Below, piece by piece: positions 8,944-17,709 of a DNA stretch of 64,000 nucleotides (positions are counted from its first letter, which is position 1; the number at the start of each line of letters is the position of its first letter). Made by a program: the position numbers and the translations under genes. Source of the DNA: Mucilaginibacter sp. (GTDB taxonomy: Bacteria; Bacteroidota; Bacteroidia; Sphingobacteriales; Sphingobacteriaceae); contig JANXTT010000028.1 of NCBI GenBank assembly GCA_025352225.1, positions 20,309-84,308 of the forward strand, given 5' to 3'. The notes beneath the pieces are model-generated. The model made no database searches. It was not told the DNA's origin and saw only the letters and a program-made list of their open reading frames with translations.

Positions 8944-9180
8944 TTAATTTTCAGTTTCAGGTGGCGATATAATGGTAACCTCGTGAAAACCTTTGCCCGG
9001 AATATCCTGTGAGGCAACATTATATACAAGACCACATTTTTTTAGGATTAATACAAGGTTTTCAAGCCAGTCATTATCAGTATATATCTTATCACCGGGT
9101 TTTACCCTTTGTTTTATCGTTTCAGGATGCTCGGTATAAAGCATGCGTAATTCATCGACCGTGTGTGTTTTGTTTTCCAT
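8944..9180 (-). CDS. Small hypothetical protein
   Basis: A 78-residue acidic protein (MENKTHTVDELRMLYTEHPE) with no recognised domain. It is the first gene of a short minus-strand unit with the CoiA-like gene, 58 bp apart with a hairpin in between. The reading frame has normal composition, an ATG start and an AT-rich leader. The short C-terminal beta pattern (KGFHEVTIISPP) suggests a small folded domain. Function unknown; it may be an accessory or regulatory gene of the CoiA-like neighbour. Confidence 0.55.
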   Translation of the reverse strand: MENKTHTVDELRMLYTEHPETIKQRVKPGDKIYTDNDWLENLVLILKKCGLVYNVASQDIPGKGFHEVTIISPPETEN

Positions 9181-9587
9181 TGTAATTTATAAATAAATAT
9201 ACGGACAATCGCGAACCGAATTAATGCGACGACATTAAAATTATTGGTTTCCCCAATGGGTCAATCATGGTACCGAATTTTATTATTTCCTTAGCTATAC
9301 CCTGAGAATGTAAATGACCGATCCAAATAGGTCAGGGACTCTCCGCCAAGCTAAATATTTTCAATAGGTAGCATTTTAAATAATCACGAATTTTATCCAC
9401 AATGGTTACGATATAATTCCCCGATACGTAAAAATCCATAGAATAAGTGAATAAAGAAATTGGTTACTTCTCCTTGAAAACTTAATATATCGTTAACTTT
9501 ACTTATAATTATGATTATGCGTATAACGGTCGAATTTGTCACACCTGGCCTTAATTTATAATTACCTTTGTCCCTTTACTTAGTTAT
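9181..9587 (+). promoter_or_regulatory. 407-bp intergenic region with promoter for the eight-gene defence operon
   Basis: This non-coding stretch separates the divergent small gene and the DUF4007 operon. A perfect Bacteroidetes -7 box, TACCTTTG (consensus TAnnTTTG), lies at 9563-9570, 17 bp before the ATG at 9588. A TTTG at 9535-9538 could be the -33 element, though the 24-bp spacing is a little long. The predicted start of transcription, near 9577, leaves a very short leader. The rest (9181-9530) holds nothing I could identify; no ORF or obvious RNA gene. Confidence 0.5.
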
Positions 9588-10472
9588 ATGAAACTTCAAT
9601 TTACCGGCCATGAATCATTTATTTGTAAGCAGCTTTGGCTTAAAAAGGGATATGATTTTGTAAAAAATAAAGGTGATTTTAATAATGAAGCCGCTGTAAT
9701 CGAACTTGGTGTAGGGAAAAATATGGTGGCTTCCGTATCTTATTGGCTAAAAGCTTTTGGCATAACAGACCCTAACAATAACATATCAGAGTTTGGAAAC
9801 TTTCTTTTCGACGATGAAAAAGGTGTAGACCCCTACATCGAAGACATTGCTACCATATGGCTACTGCACTATAATTTAAATAAGATAGAAAAGGCTTCGA
9901 TCTATAGTTTGTTCTTTAATGAGTTTAGAAAGGGGCGCCCTGATTTTACCAAAAGTCAGCTTTTGAATTTTATAAAATTAAAATTAGAACAATCCGATCA
10001 AAAAGGCGCAAACGAAAATACTGTATTGGGAGATATAAATGTTTTTATAAGAAATTATTTAAAACCAACCTCAAAAGAGACAAAAATTGACATTGAGGAA
10101 GATTTCTCCAGTTTGATGATCGATCTTGATTTGATGCAATCATTTAAGTCCGAAGATTCAGAAGGAAAGATAACAGACTGGTATAAAGCGGAAAATAAAA
10201 TACAAATTGACTTACCTGAAAACATCCTACTCTTCGCTTTATTGGACAATAACACATACGGTAATTCGATCAATTTTAGAGAAATACTCAACGGATTACA
10301 CTCACCCGGCACAATTTTCTTATTAAATGAAGTTGGGCTACTCGACAAACTAACAAAAATTGCAAATATTTACGATTCTATTACTTATTCAGAAACAGCT
10401 GGAGTGAGAGAAATACAGTTTAAATCTAAACCTAATAAATGGAAAATATTAAATGACTATTACACAAAATAA
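9588..10472 (+). CDS. DUF4007 protein, putative SspB-like phosphorothioation component
   Basis: A 294-residue protein with the hallmark of DUF4007: FTGHESFICKQLWLKKGYDF at residues 5-24 and LGVGKNMVASVSYWLKAFG shortly after. As I recall, the single-strand phosphorothioation protein SspB belongs to this family and acts as a DNA-nicking partner of the SspC ATPase and SspD; this recollection should be checked. The following two genes have exactly the sizes and motifs expected for SspC and SspD, which supports the assignment. It is the first gene of the operon, has its own promoter, and overlaps the ATPase gene by 20 bp. No cysteine desulfurase (SspA) gene is nearby; a housekeeping IscS could serve. 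Confidence 0.75.
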   Translation: MKLQFTGHESFICKQLWLKKGYDFVKNKGDFNNEAAVIELGVGKNMVASVSYWLKAFGITDPNNNISEFGNFLFDDEKGVDPYIEDIATIWLLHYNLNKIEKASIYSLFFNEFRKGRPDFTKSQLLNFIKLKLEQSDQKGANENTVLGDINVFIRNYLKPTSKETKIDIEEDFSSLMIDLDLMQSFKSEDSEGKITDWYKAENKIQIDLPENILLFALLDNNTYGNSINFREILNGLHSPGTIFLLNEVGLLDKLTKIANIYDSITYSETAGVREIQFKSKPNKWKILNDYYTK

Positions 10473-13400
10473 GTACTCGCCATCCATTAATATATTAAGG
10501 GATAGTGATTTTTCATTTAATTATATCCCAACAACAAATGCTACTCATGCATTTAACTCAATATTTTCAAAGATACAAATTGGCGGAAAATCACATAATA
10601 TAATCGGAGCCTATGGAACGGGTAAGTCGTCATTTCTATTAGCGTTGATACAAACGTTAAAAGGAAAGGCATCACATTTTCCCTCCGAAAAAGAATTACC
10701 AAACGGCCATTTGAAATATGAGTTTATAACACTGATAGGTGAATATGGATCGTTGCAGTTAAAGTTCGCACAACTCTTTAACTTATCTGATGATTATACT
10801 GTAACCGATATAATTACGGCCCTTGACAAAAAATATAGCCAATTAGACGCAAAACAAAAAGGGCTTTTTATAATTATTGATGAGTTTGGGAAGTTTTTGG
10901 AGTATGCAGCAAAAAATAATCCGGAGGCGGAATTATATTTTATTCAACAACTTGCTGAATGGATAAATGATGTAAATAAACACACACACTTCATAACTGT
11001 TTTACATCAAAACTTCAATGCCTATTCAATTCAGTTAGATCATCTACAACGCCAGGAATGGGAGAAAATAAAAGGGCGCTTTATAGATATACCTTTTAAC
11101 GAACCAGTCGAACAGTTGTTGTACTTAGCATCTGAACGATTGGATCAAAAAAACACATCAAAACTAGTTGATAAGAATTTTGATAGGCTTTTTGACGTTA
11201 TTAAAGAAGCAAAAGCTTTTCCTCTAAAGGATTATTTAGATAGAGATTTTGCAAAAAAGCTGTATCCTTTTGATATTTTATCTGCCTCAATTTTAACTCT
11301 TTCTTTGCAAAAGTATGGACAAAACGAAAGAAGCCTTTTCTCTTTTATTGAAACAAAAGAACATTTGCGGTTTGATGTTGTAAATCAACAAAATTCAGCT
11401 AATATTCACATCCCAGCACTCTATAATTATTTACTACATGACTATTATACTTTTCTAACTTCAAAGTATAATCCTGATTATTCTCAATGGTCTGCGATAA
11501 GACGGGCATTAGAACGAATTGAAGGACTTTTTTCTGACGCAAGTCAGCAGAAAAATGCAGAAGATATCTTAAAACTAATAGGCTTATTAAACATATTTGC
11601 CACGCATTCCGCTAAATTGGAACCAAGATTTTATGCAAATTATGCTCGGTTGGCCTTGTCTATAAAATCACCAGAAGATATTATAAGGCACCTGGAAAAG
11701 AAAAAAATTATCAGATTCGTCAATCACAATTTAAGATATATTTTATTTGAAGGAACTGACCTGGATATTGAACTTGCTATAGACGACGCAGGAAGACTAG
11801 TTGAAAAAGTTACAAATGTTGTAAATCACCTAAATCAGTATTTTGAATTTCCTTTCATTTCGGCACGGTCAATTTATTACAAAACCGGAACACCTAGATT
11901 TTTCCAATTCAAACTAACTGATAGGGCGACTTCTTTGATTCCAGAAGGGGAAGTTGACGGATTTATAAATCTCGTTTTTTCTGAAGAAGATAACGCCGAT
12001 GGTGATGTTAAAGAATTTTCAGACTCCTGTAGTGAAGCGATCTTGTTTGGGTATTATAAAAATACTGGTATCATTAGAAATTTATTATTTGATATTCAAA
12101 AAATTCAAAAGGTAATTGAAAACAATCAAGACGATAAGGCTGCTATTGTTTTATTGAATGAGGAATTCCAAATTAAGATAAAGCTCCTTAACCATTATGT
12201 TTTAGATAATATTTATACAGATAAAGGAAATGTAGTTTGGTATTTCCAAGGCCGCAAAATCAGGCTTGAAAATCGAAAAAAATTAAATAGGGAATTATCG
12301 AAAATTTGTGCAAAAATTTATGATAACACTCCTATTTACAAGAATGAACTTATAAATAAAACAAAGGTTTCAGGGCAAATTGCCCTGGCCCGAAATAAGT
12401 TAAATAGAAGACTTTTAAGTGATCTCAACTTACCAAATTTGGGGTTTAATGATAACGAGTTTCCACCCGAAAAATCGACCTATTTATCGCTTTTAAAACA
12501 TACAGGGATACATCAAATTACTAATGGTATAGGTGCATTAACTCAACCTACCCATGAATCATTCAGGTTTTTGTGGGAAGCGGGAATAAACTTCTTAAAT
12601 AGCTCTAAAAATAAGGAGAGAAATTTGGAAGACTTTATTCAGACAATTTCCTCAAAACCGTTTAAGCTTAAACGAGGATTAATCGATTACTGGGTTCCTG
12701 TTTTTTTATTGGCTAACAAAGATGATTTCGCACTATATACTAACGGAGTATATGTTCCAGAGATTGAAAGCGACATTCTTGAATTGATCAATAAAAAGCC
12801 AAGTCATTTTTTTCTAAAAGCTTTCGATGTTGAGGGTGTTAAATTAAAACTTTTTAATCATTACAGGATTTTTCTTGACCAATCGGAAAACCATAAACCT
12901 AACAACAAACTTTTTATACAGACTATTAAGCCATTTTTGGTGTTCTATCGAGATTTGACCGAATACGCTCAGAAAACAACCCGTCTAAGTAAAAAAACGA
13001 TAGCATTACGTCAAGTAATCGCAAATGCTAAAGATCCCGAAAAAACATTTTTCGAAGATTTTCCCGCTGCAATGGGATATACTATTAGTGAATTACAAAA
13101 AGAGCCGTTAAAAGCCGAGACATTTATCCAAAGCCTACAAACTTCCGTACGCGAAATAAGAAGTAGCTACGATATGTTAGTTGATAGATTTGAAACTTAT
13201 CTCGTTAGGGATGTTATTGGTAGTGGTTCATCGTTTCCCGAATATAGGGAGGATATTAGAGAGAGATTTAAAAACATTAAGGTTCATTTATTGCTTGCCC
13301 GGCAAAAGCCTTTTTATAGTCGCTTACAGTCTGAGTTGGATGACAGAACCGCTTGGCTAAATTCCATCGCACAATCTTGCATCGGAAAACCATTAAACGC

Positions 13401-13689
13401 AGTTAATGATGAAGAAGAAATACTTTTATTTGAAAGACTAAAAGATATTATTTACGAGTTAGATAATCTTTCGGAAATCAACCAATTGGATGTCGATCAA
13501 AACAATGAGGATTTAATAAAGATAGAAATTACATCATTAATGCAAGGACTTAACAAAGGTCTTCTTAGAATTCCAAAAGAAAAATCCAAAGAAGTAGTGG
13601 CTATCCAGGATAAAATCAGATTGTTATTGGGAACGGATAAAAAGATCAATCTAACTATATTAGCTAAATTATTACAAGAGTATATTTAA
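10453..13689 (+). CDS. Large P-loop ATPase, putative SspC-like
   Basis: A 1078-residue protein. Walker A is GAYGTGKSS at 52-60 and Walker B/DExx is FIIIDEFGKF with D143 E144. The C-terminal two thirds is long, helical and without recognised motifs. Large ATPases of this kind are found between a DUF4007 gene and a PAPS-reductase-like gene in Ssp-type DNA modification loci; BREX BrxC/PglY proteins have a similar size, but no PglZ, BrxL or BREX methyltransferase is present here, so BREX is unlikely. It overlaps the DUF4007 gene by 20 bp and its stop is directly followed by the next ATG. It probably powers remodelling of DNA during sulfur insertion. Confidence 0.7.
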   Translation: MTITQNKYSPSINILRDSDFSFNYIPTTNATHAFNSIFSKIQIGGKSHNIIGAYGTGKSSFLLALIQTLKGKASHFPSEKELPNGHLKYEFITLIGEYGSLQLKFAQLFNLSDDYTVTDIITALDKKYSQLDAKQKGLFIIIDEFGKFLEYAAKNNPEAELYFIQQLAEWINDVNKHTHFITVLHQNFNAYSIQLDHLQRQEWEKIKGRFIDIPFNEPVEQLLYLASERLDQKNTSKLVDKNFDRLFDVIKEAKAFPLKDYLDRDFAKKLYPFDILSASILTLSLQKYGQNERSLFSFIETKEHLRFDVVNQQNSANIHIPALYNYLLHDYYTFLTSKYNPDYSQWSAIRRALERIEGLFSDASQQKNAEDILKLIGLLNIFATHSAKLEPRFYANYARLALSIKSPEDIIRHLEKKKIIRFVNHNLRYILFEGTDLDIELAIDDAGRLVEKVTNVVNHLNQYFEFPFISARSIYYKTGTPRFFQFKLTDRATSLIPEGEVDGFINLVFSEEDNADGDVKEFSDSCSEAILFGYYKNTGIIRNLLFDIQKIQKVIENNQDDKAAIVLLNEEFQIKIKLLNHYVLDNIYTDKGNVVWYFQGRKIRLENRKKLNRELSKICAKIYDNTPIYKNELINKTKVSGQIALARNKLNRRLLSDLNLPNLGFNDNEFPPEKSTYLSLLKHTGIHQITNGIGALTQPTHESFRFLWEAGINFLNSSKNKERNLEDFIQTISSKPFKLKRGLIDYWVPVFLLANKDDFALYTNGVYVPEIESDILELINKKPSHFFLKAFDVEGVKLKLFNHYRIFLDQSENHKPNNKLFIQTIKPFLVFYRDLTEYAQKTTRLSKKTIALRQVIANAKDPEKTFFEDFPAAMGYTISELQKEPLKAETFIQSLQTSVREIRSSYDMLVDRFETYLVRDVIGSGSSFPEYREDIRERFKNIKVHLLLARQKPFYSRLQSELDDRTAWLNSIAQSCIGKPLNAVNDEEEILLFERLKDIIYELDNLSEINQLDVDQNNEDLIKIEITSLMQGLNKGLLRIPKEKSKEVVAIQDKIRLLLGTDKKINLTILAKLLQEYI

Positions 13690-14796
13690 ATGGATCAACA
13701 AGTAAGGCATGTATTAGGTATTTCAGGGGGGAAAGATAGCGCTGCCTTGGCAATCTATTTGCGGAAAAATTGCCCAGAGCTTGATATCGAATATTACTTC
13801 TGTGATACCGGCAAAGAACTCGACGAAACTTACACTCTCATACGTAATCTTGAAACTTACCTCGGACGAAAAGTTACAGTCTTGAAGGCGGCAGGTAAGA
13901 GTACGCAAGATCCATTTGATCATTTTTATAATGTATTTGGCAATTATTTGCCGTCCTCTAACATCCGATGGTGTACCAAATACTTAAAATTACAGCCATT
14001 TGAAGATTTTGTGGGAAACGGCCCTGTTGTGTCGTATGTCGGAATCCGTGGCGATGAAGATCGCGAAGGCTACATCTCCAAAAAAACAAATATCCAGTCT
14101 ATATTTCCATTCAGGAAGAATATATGGAGTGAGGATGTTATAAATAAGGTATTAAAAGACGAAAATATAAGCCGTCTTATACAGCTTAATGAAAAGATAT
14201 TTGGTGCTGAAACTTTGAATAGGCGGGTTGAAATTCTTAACCTGCCACTCTCGGCAAAGTTTCCAATATCTCAAAAATTAAATCAATTATTAGACCAGGG
14301 CATAAAGGAATTTAATCAGATAGTGTTTGAGTTTTTAAAGACAACGGATTATCCATTATCCCTTGAAACTGATTATTCATTAGTTTCTAATGAAGACAAT
14401 CTTGTAAGAGATGACATTTTCAAATTGCTGAGAGAAAGCGGAGTTGGTGTGCCTGAGTATTACGAGAAAATTCAATTTGAAGTAGATGGGATGATTGGAG
14501 AATATGCTCGTAGCAGGTCTGGCTGTTATTTTTGTTTCTTCCAACAAAAAATTGAATGGGTATGGCTGTTGGAGCAGCATCCGGATTTATTTAAAATGGC
14601 TATGACGTATGAAAATGAGAAAGAGGGTTTTACTTGGAATCAAAAAGAAAGCTTAAAGGAGTTGATGCAACCCGAACGAGTTCTTACGATCAAAAGAGAT
14701 TTTTTAAATAAAAACAAAACCAAATCAAAATCTCCATATCTATTAGACATTTTGGACGATTCTGAATCAGAAGGTTGCGCAGCCTGTTTTATATAA
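13690..14796 (+). CDS. PAPS reductase-family ATP pyrophosphatase, putative SspD/DndC-like sulfurtransferase
   Basis: A 368-residue protein with the PP-loop SGGKDS at 12-17. Conserved cysteines are C95 (IRWCTK) and the pair C279/C282 (SGCYFCFF), arranged as in DndC and related enzymes that activate DNA for sulfur insertion and bind an iron-sulfur cluster. GIRGDEDRE at about 118-126 matches the family's substrate loop. A further CAAC motif (C363/C366) ends the protein. The gene starts directly after the ATPase stop. With DUF4007 and ATPase genes it makes a complete BCD-like phosphorothioation core. A plain CysH role in sulfate assimilation is unlikely given the length and neighbours. Confidence 0.8.
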   Translation: MDQQVRHVLGISGGKDSAALAIYLRKNCPELDIEYYFCDTGKELDETYTLIRNLETYLGRKVTVLKAAGKSTQDPFDHFYNVFGNYLPSSNIRWCTKYLKLQPFEDFVGNGPVVSYVGIRGDEDREGYISKKTNIQSIFPFRKNIWSEDVINKVLKDENISRLIQLNEKIFGAETLNRRVEILNLPLSAKFPISQKLNQLLDQGIKEFNQIVFEFLKTTDYPLSLETDYSLVSNEDNLVRDDIFKLLRESGVGVPEYYEKIQFEVDGMIGEYARSRSGCYFCFFQQKIEWVWLLEQHPDLFKMAMTYENEKEGFTWNQKESLKELMQPERVLTIKRDFLNKNKTKSKSPYLLDILDDSESEGCAACFI

Positions 14797-15923
14797 TGAG
14801 TAATGAGCAATTTGTAATCACTATCGATGGTTTTCGATTTATAGAAAATTTGCAAACCACAGCACGACAATTGATTGTGTGTACGGAGATTGCAAAACAA
14901 CTTAATAACAGACAACTGCCTAAACGCATCTTAGAAGAAATGCTTATAAAGTGGAGTCTAAATGAGGAAGCAATTAACCAAGAATATAAGGAAAGTAAGG
15001 GTAAAATAACAAAAGACGGTGGGAAGACTGCTGCGTTAAGATATTATTTTTCACTTGCTGAATCGTTGGGTTTGATTAAGGGATTTAACAACGTATTCAT
15101 TGATACAAATATTTCTTATACGCTGTTATATTTCATAGAGGAACACAAGGAACACTATGTCGCTAAAAAATTATGTGAAAATATTTTTTATTTATACCAA
15201 CTTCTCAATAACGACGCAGATGGAATTTTGCTTTGTGTAGATCAAATCGCAGTTGATAATGCAAGAAGTCAAAGGGAACTTCAATCAAAATTTAAAGAAA
15301 CCCTTAATTATCGGTTAGTTACTAAAGGAGACCTCGCCTCACCACATTTAAAGAATAGCATAGTTAATAAGTTTAGGGCAGTAAATTATGTTTGGAAAAA
15401 GCCAGAGGTTTATGCTGAACACATAATTGCTCCGCGTTATGAGTGGCTGTCGACATTAGGGTTGGTGAAAATTAATAGAGGCTCAAAGTTTACATTCTAT
15501 TCGCTTACAGAAAAAGGTGATAAATTTAGGAACGCATGCCCTAAAATAGGTGCTGATATTTTGATCACTGATATTTCTGAAAAATGGCTATCATCTTCCT
15601 TTTTCGATATCGCAAGTTTGTTGTATTGTGAACAAGAAGTAGTCAAGTTTGGACTCTTACCAAATAACACGAAAAACCAGCAACTTGGGGCTTCTTTAGA
15701 AAGAGCATCAAAATTTGTAAAGTCCAGTATATCTTATAGATTACCACTAATTAACAGCTATTTATTTATTTGCATGGATTTATTAGTCAATCAAAATATT
15801 ATAATTAATTTTAATGATATTTATGAAAGTCTCAATCCCGCTTTCACTTATAATTTGAAAACCTATAAACCTAAAATAAGTGGCCGCCTGAACGAAAGCT
15901 ATATCACAATCACACACATTTAG
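14796..15923 (+). CDS. Unknown protein in the phosphorothioation-like operon
   Basis: I chose the ATG at 14796, which overlaps the previous stop as TAATG and gives 375 residues (MSNEQFVITIDGFRFIENLQ); an upstream in-frame start at 14775 would overlap more. I do not recognise the family. A segment near the middle, APRYEWLSTLGLVKINRG followed by FYSLTEKGDKF, has the look of a winged helix with a beta wing. There is no nuclease or ATP-binding motif. Stop-start coupling on both sides (its stop is followed directly by the PIN-like ATG) shows it is part of the system. A DNA-binding or adaptor role is inference. Confidence 0.65.
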   Translation: MSNEQFVITIDGFRFIENLQTTARQLIVCTEIAKQLNNRQLPKRILEEMLIKWSLNEEAINQEYKESKGKITKDGGKTAALRYYFSLAESLGLIKGFNNVFIDTNISYTLLYFIEEHKEHYVAKKLCENIFYLYQLLNNDADGILLCVDQIAVDNARSQRELQSKFKETLNYRLVTKGDLASPHLKNSIVNKFRAVNYVWKKPEVYAEHIIAPRYEWLSTLGLVKINRGSKFTFYSLTEKGDKFRNACPKIGADILITDISEKWLSSSFFDIASLLYCEQEVVKFGLLPNNTKNQQLGASLERASKFVKSSISYRLPLINSYLFICMDLLVNQNIIINFNDIYESLNPAFTYNLKTYKPKISGRLNESYITITHI

Positions 15924-16544
15924 ATGAAACTTAATTGTATTATAGATACTTGCAGTTGTATAATTCTCAACAACGCAGAATTTAAACAATCGTCTTTACT
16001 TTCGTACTTTAATAATCGTTCTCATCTATCTTATTGCAAAGAAGTTAAGCTCGAGTTAAATGATCATAGAGTCAAAGGTTTGCCAAAATTTTTATACGAT
16101 AAAAAGAGAAAACTGAAACCATTTAGGTATTCAATTGATGAATATGAAATGCGAATGGTTGAAAAATTACTATCCTCCAGGACACACGGTAACAACAAAG
16201 GAGAAATTGATAATTTTGCTGTATCAATTGATCAGGTTCATCATTTAAAAGTGAACCCTATTATCTATATAACTGATGACAAAAAGGCCCTGAGAGGGAT
16301 ACTTTCGGATTATTTTCCAGCATTTCCTGCTTTAAGTGTCTGGACTTCCCTTGATGTTGTTCTATACTTATATGCAGAAAATATCATACCTTCAAAAGAT
16401 ATTGCTATGGAGATGATTCAGTCAATAGTATCCTTTTCTGCACCGGCACCGGCAGATCGTAGTCAAAAAACTACCGACGAGTTGATAAATACACGAAAGA
16501 ATTATACGAAGAGGATTGAAGTTATTAGTAAATTAATAAAGTAA
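15924..16544 (+). CDS. PIN-like nuclease
   Basis: A 206-residue protein whose acidic residues fit the PIN-domain active site: D8 in NCIIDTCSCIIL, E44 in VKLELND, E94/D96 in GEIDNFAVSID and D118/D119 in IYITDDKKAL. PIN domains are metal-dependent RNases or flap-type nucleases and occur in toxin-antitoxin and defence systems. The ATG follows the stop of the previous gene without a gap and the ATPase gene starts 7 bp downstream. No adjacent small antitoxin is present, so it is more likely a subunit of this defence operon than a VapC toxin. The assignment rests on motif spacing only. Confidence 0.6.
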   Translation: MKLNCIIDTCSCIILNNAEFKQSSLLSYFNNRSHLSYCKEVKLELNDHRVKGLPKFLYDKKRKLKPFRYSIDEYEMRMVEKLLSSRTHGNNKGEIDNFAVSIDQVHHLKVNPIIYITDDKKALRGILSDYFPAFPALSVWTSLDVVLYLYAENIIPSKDIAMEMIQSIVSFSAPAPADRSQKTTDELINTRKNYTKRIEVISKLIK

Positions 16545-16551
16545 CATCGCA

Positions 16552-17643
16552 ATGAACTTAGAACAGATTAATTTATCATACAACCCGTTTAAAGATGTAT
16601 CGCCCAATATAGATGATACACATATGGTGTGGGCCAGTATGGGCGAAGTAAAGGCAAAACTTGAACGGAGTTATAAAGATTGCATTAATAACAACTCCAA
16701 ACAGATCATCCTTAATTGGGGACAATATGGTGGTGGTAAGACATTTAGTGCTTATTATTTTTCCAAACAAATGAGCGATGTCGATAATATAAAACATATC
16801 TACTTGAGATGTCCAAAAGATGGAGCAAAAGCTACTGATGAGTTTTTTATTTCAATTATCGATGCACTGGGTTTCGAAGAGCTCAATCAACATATTCATA
16901 AATTAATCACCGAAGTAGGGGAAGATGCTCTAATTGCATATTTAACACCACGAGCCACAAGGGAATTTGCCAAAGCGATATGTTTGATTGGTTCGCAAGA
17001 GCCCGATACACGCGAAATGATGAACAGATTCCTGTTTAGCGGTATTTCAAAAGCAGAATTAAAGAAACTGGGCTTGGCGAAAGATATTTATACAGATAGT
17101 GACTCAGGAAGATTTCTTTCGGGAATATTATCTTGTTACACCGGGACAAATGCAATCAATAATGGCCGGGTTGTAATATGGTTAGACGAAATGGAAGATC
17201 TGATTTATTATGCTCCCAAAAATTACAAAGCATTCTCTCAAATACTTAGAGATTTATTCGACAATATCTCTGATCGTTTTTTGTTTTTCTTAAATTTTAC
17301 TTTGGCTGAAGGTGAGGAATCTGTAATTGAGCTTATGTTAGGCGCAGCACTTTGGTCGAGAGTCACTAAGAAAATTAGGTATAAGGAATTTAGTGAGGCG
17401 AACGCATTGGAATATGCTAACGAGCTCTTAGCAGTTGCTCGGATAAATAAAAACATTGAAAGTCCGCTTAGTCCAGAAATTTTAAATATCTTAATTAGTA
17501 ATATACCCATAAACATATTGACACCCAGGGAAATAAATAAACACATTAACAGCTTGTTAAGCTATTCAATGGAGCATGAGCTATCAACTATAACGCTGGA
17601 AGTCTTTAATAACTGGTCTAAGGAGTATTCCGAAGATTTTTAG
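16552..17643 (+). CDS. AAA-type ATPase of the defence operon
   Basis: A 363-residue P-loop protein. Walker A is GQYGGGKT at 57-64; Walker B is VVIWLDEMEDL with D212 E213. A LFFLNFT segment after it may be sensor 1, and an Orc1/Cdc6-like helical lid follows. Small ATPases of this kind accompany nucleases in several defence systems and act as sensors or loaders. With the upstream PIN-like protein and the unknown protein it may form a three-subunit nuclease complex. A 66-bp gap follows before the DUF262 gene, the largest gap in the operon, so a secondary promoter there is possible. Confidence 0.7.
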   Translation: MNLEQINLSYNPFKDVSPNIDDTHMVWASMGEVKAKLERSYKDCINNNSKQIILNWGQYGGGKTFSAYYFSKQMSDVDNIKHIYLRCPKDGAKATDEFFISIIDALGFEELNQHIHKLITEVGEDALIAYLTPRATREFAKAICLIGSQEPDTREMMNRFLFSGISKAELKKLGLAKDIYTDSDSGRFLSGILSCYTGTNAINNGRVVIWLDEMEDLIYYAPKNYKAFSQILRDLFDNISDRFLFFLNFTLAEGEESVIELMLGAALWSRVTKKIRYKEFSEANALEYANELLAVARINKNIESPLSPEILNILISNIPINILTPREINKHINSLLSYSMEHELSTITLEVFNNWSKEYSEDF

Positions 17644-17709
17644 ATTTTCCGATATCCTGTAACAAAAGTTAATGTTTAATAATTCTAAAAGCATAATCTA
17701 AAACTATTA

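Noticed and set aside
9588..14796. Canonical Dnd (DndABCDE) system
   Set aside because: No DndB, DndD or DndE-like gene; the ATPase and DUF4007 proteins do not match them.
13690..14796. Housekeeping CysH/PAPS reductase for sulfate assimilation
   Set aside because: Longer than CysH, has DndC-like cysteine spacing and is embedded in a defence operon without sulfate genes.
15924..16544. VapC toxin of a VapBC pair
   Set aside because: No small antitoxin gene is next to it and it is fused tightly into an eight-gene operon.
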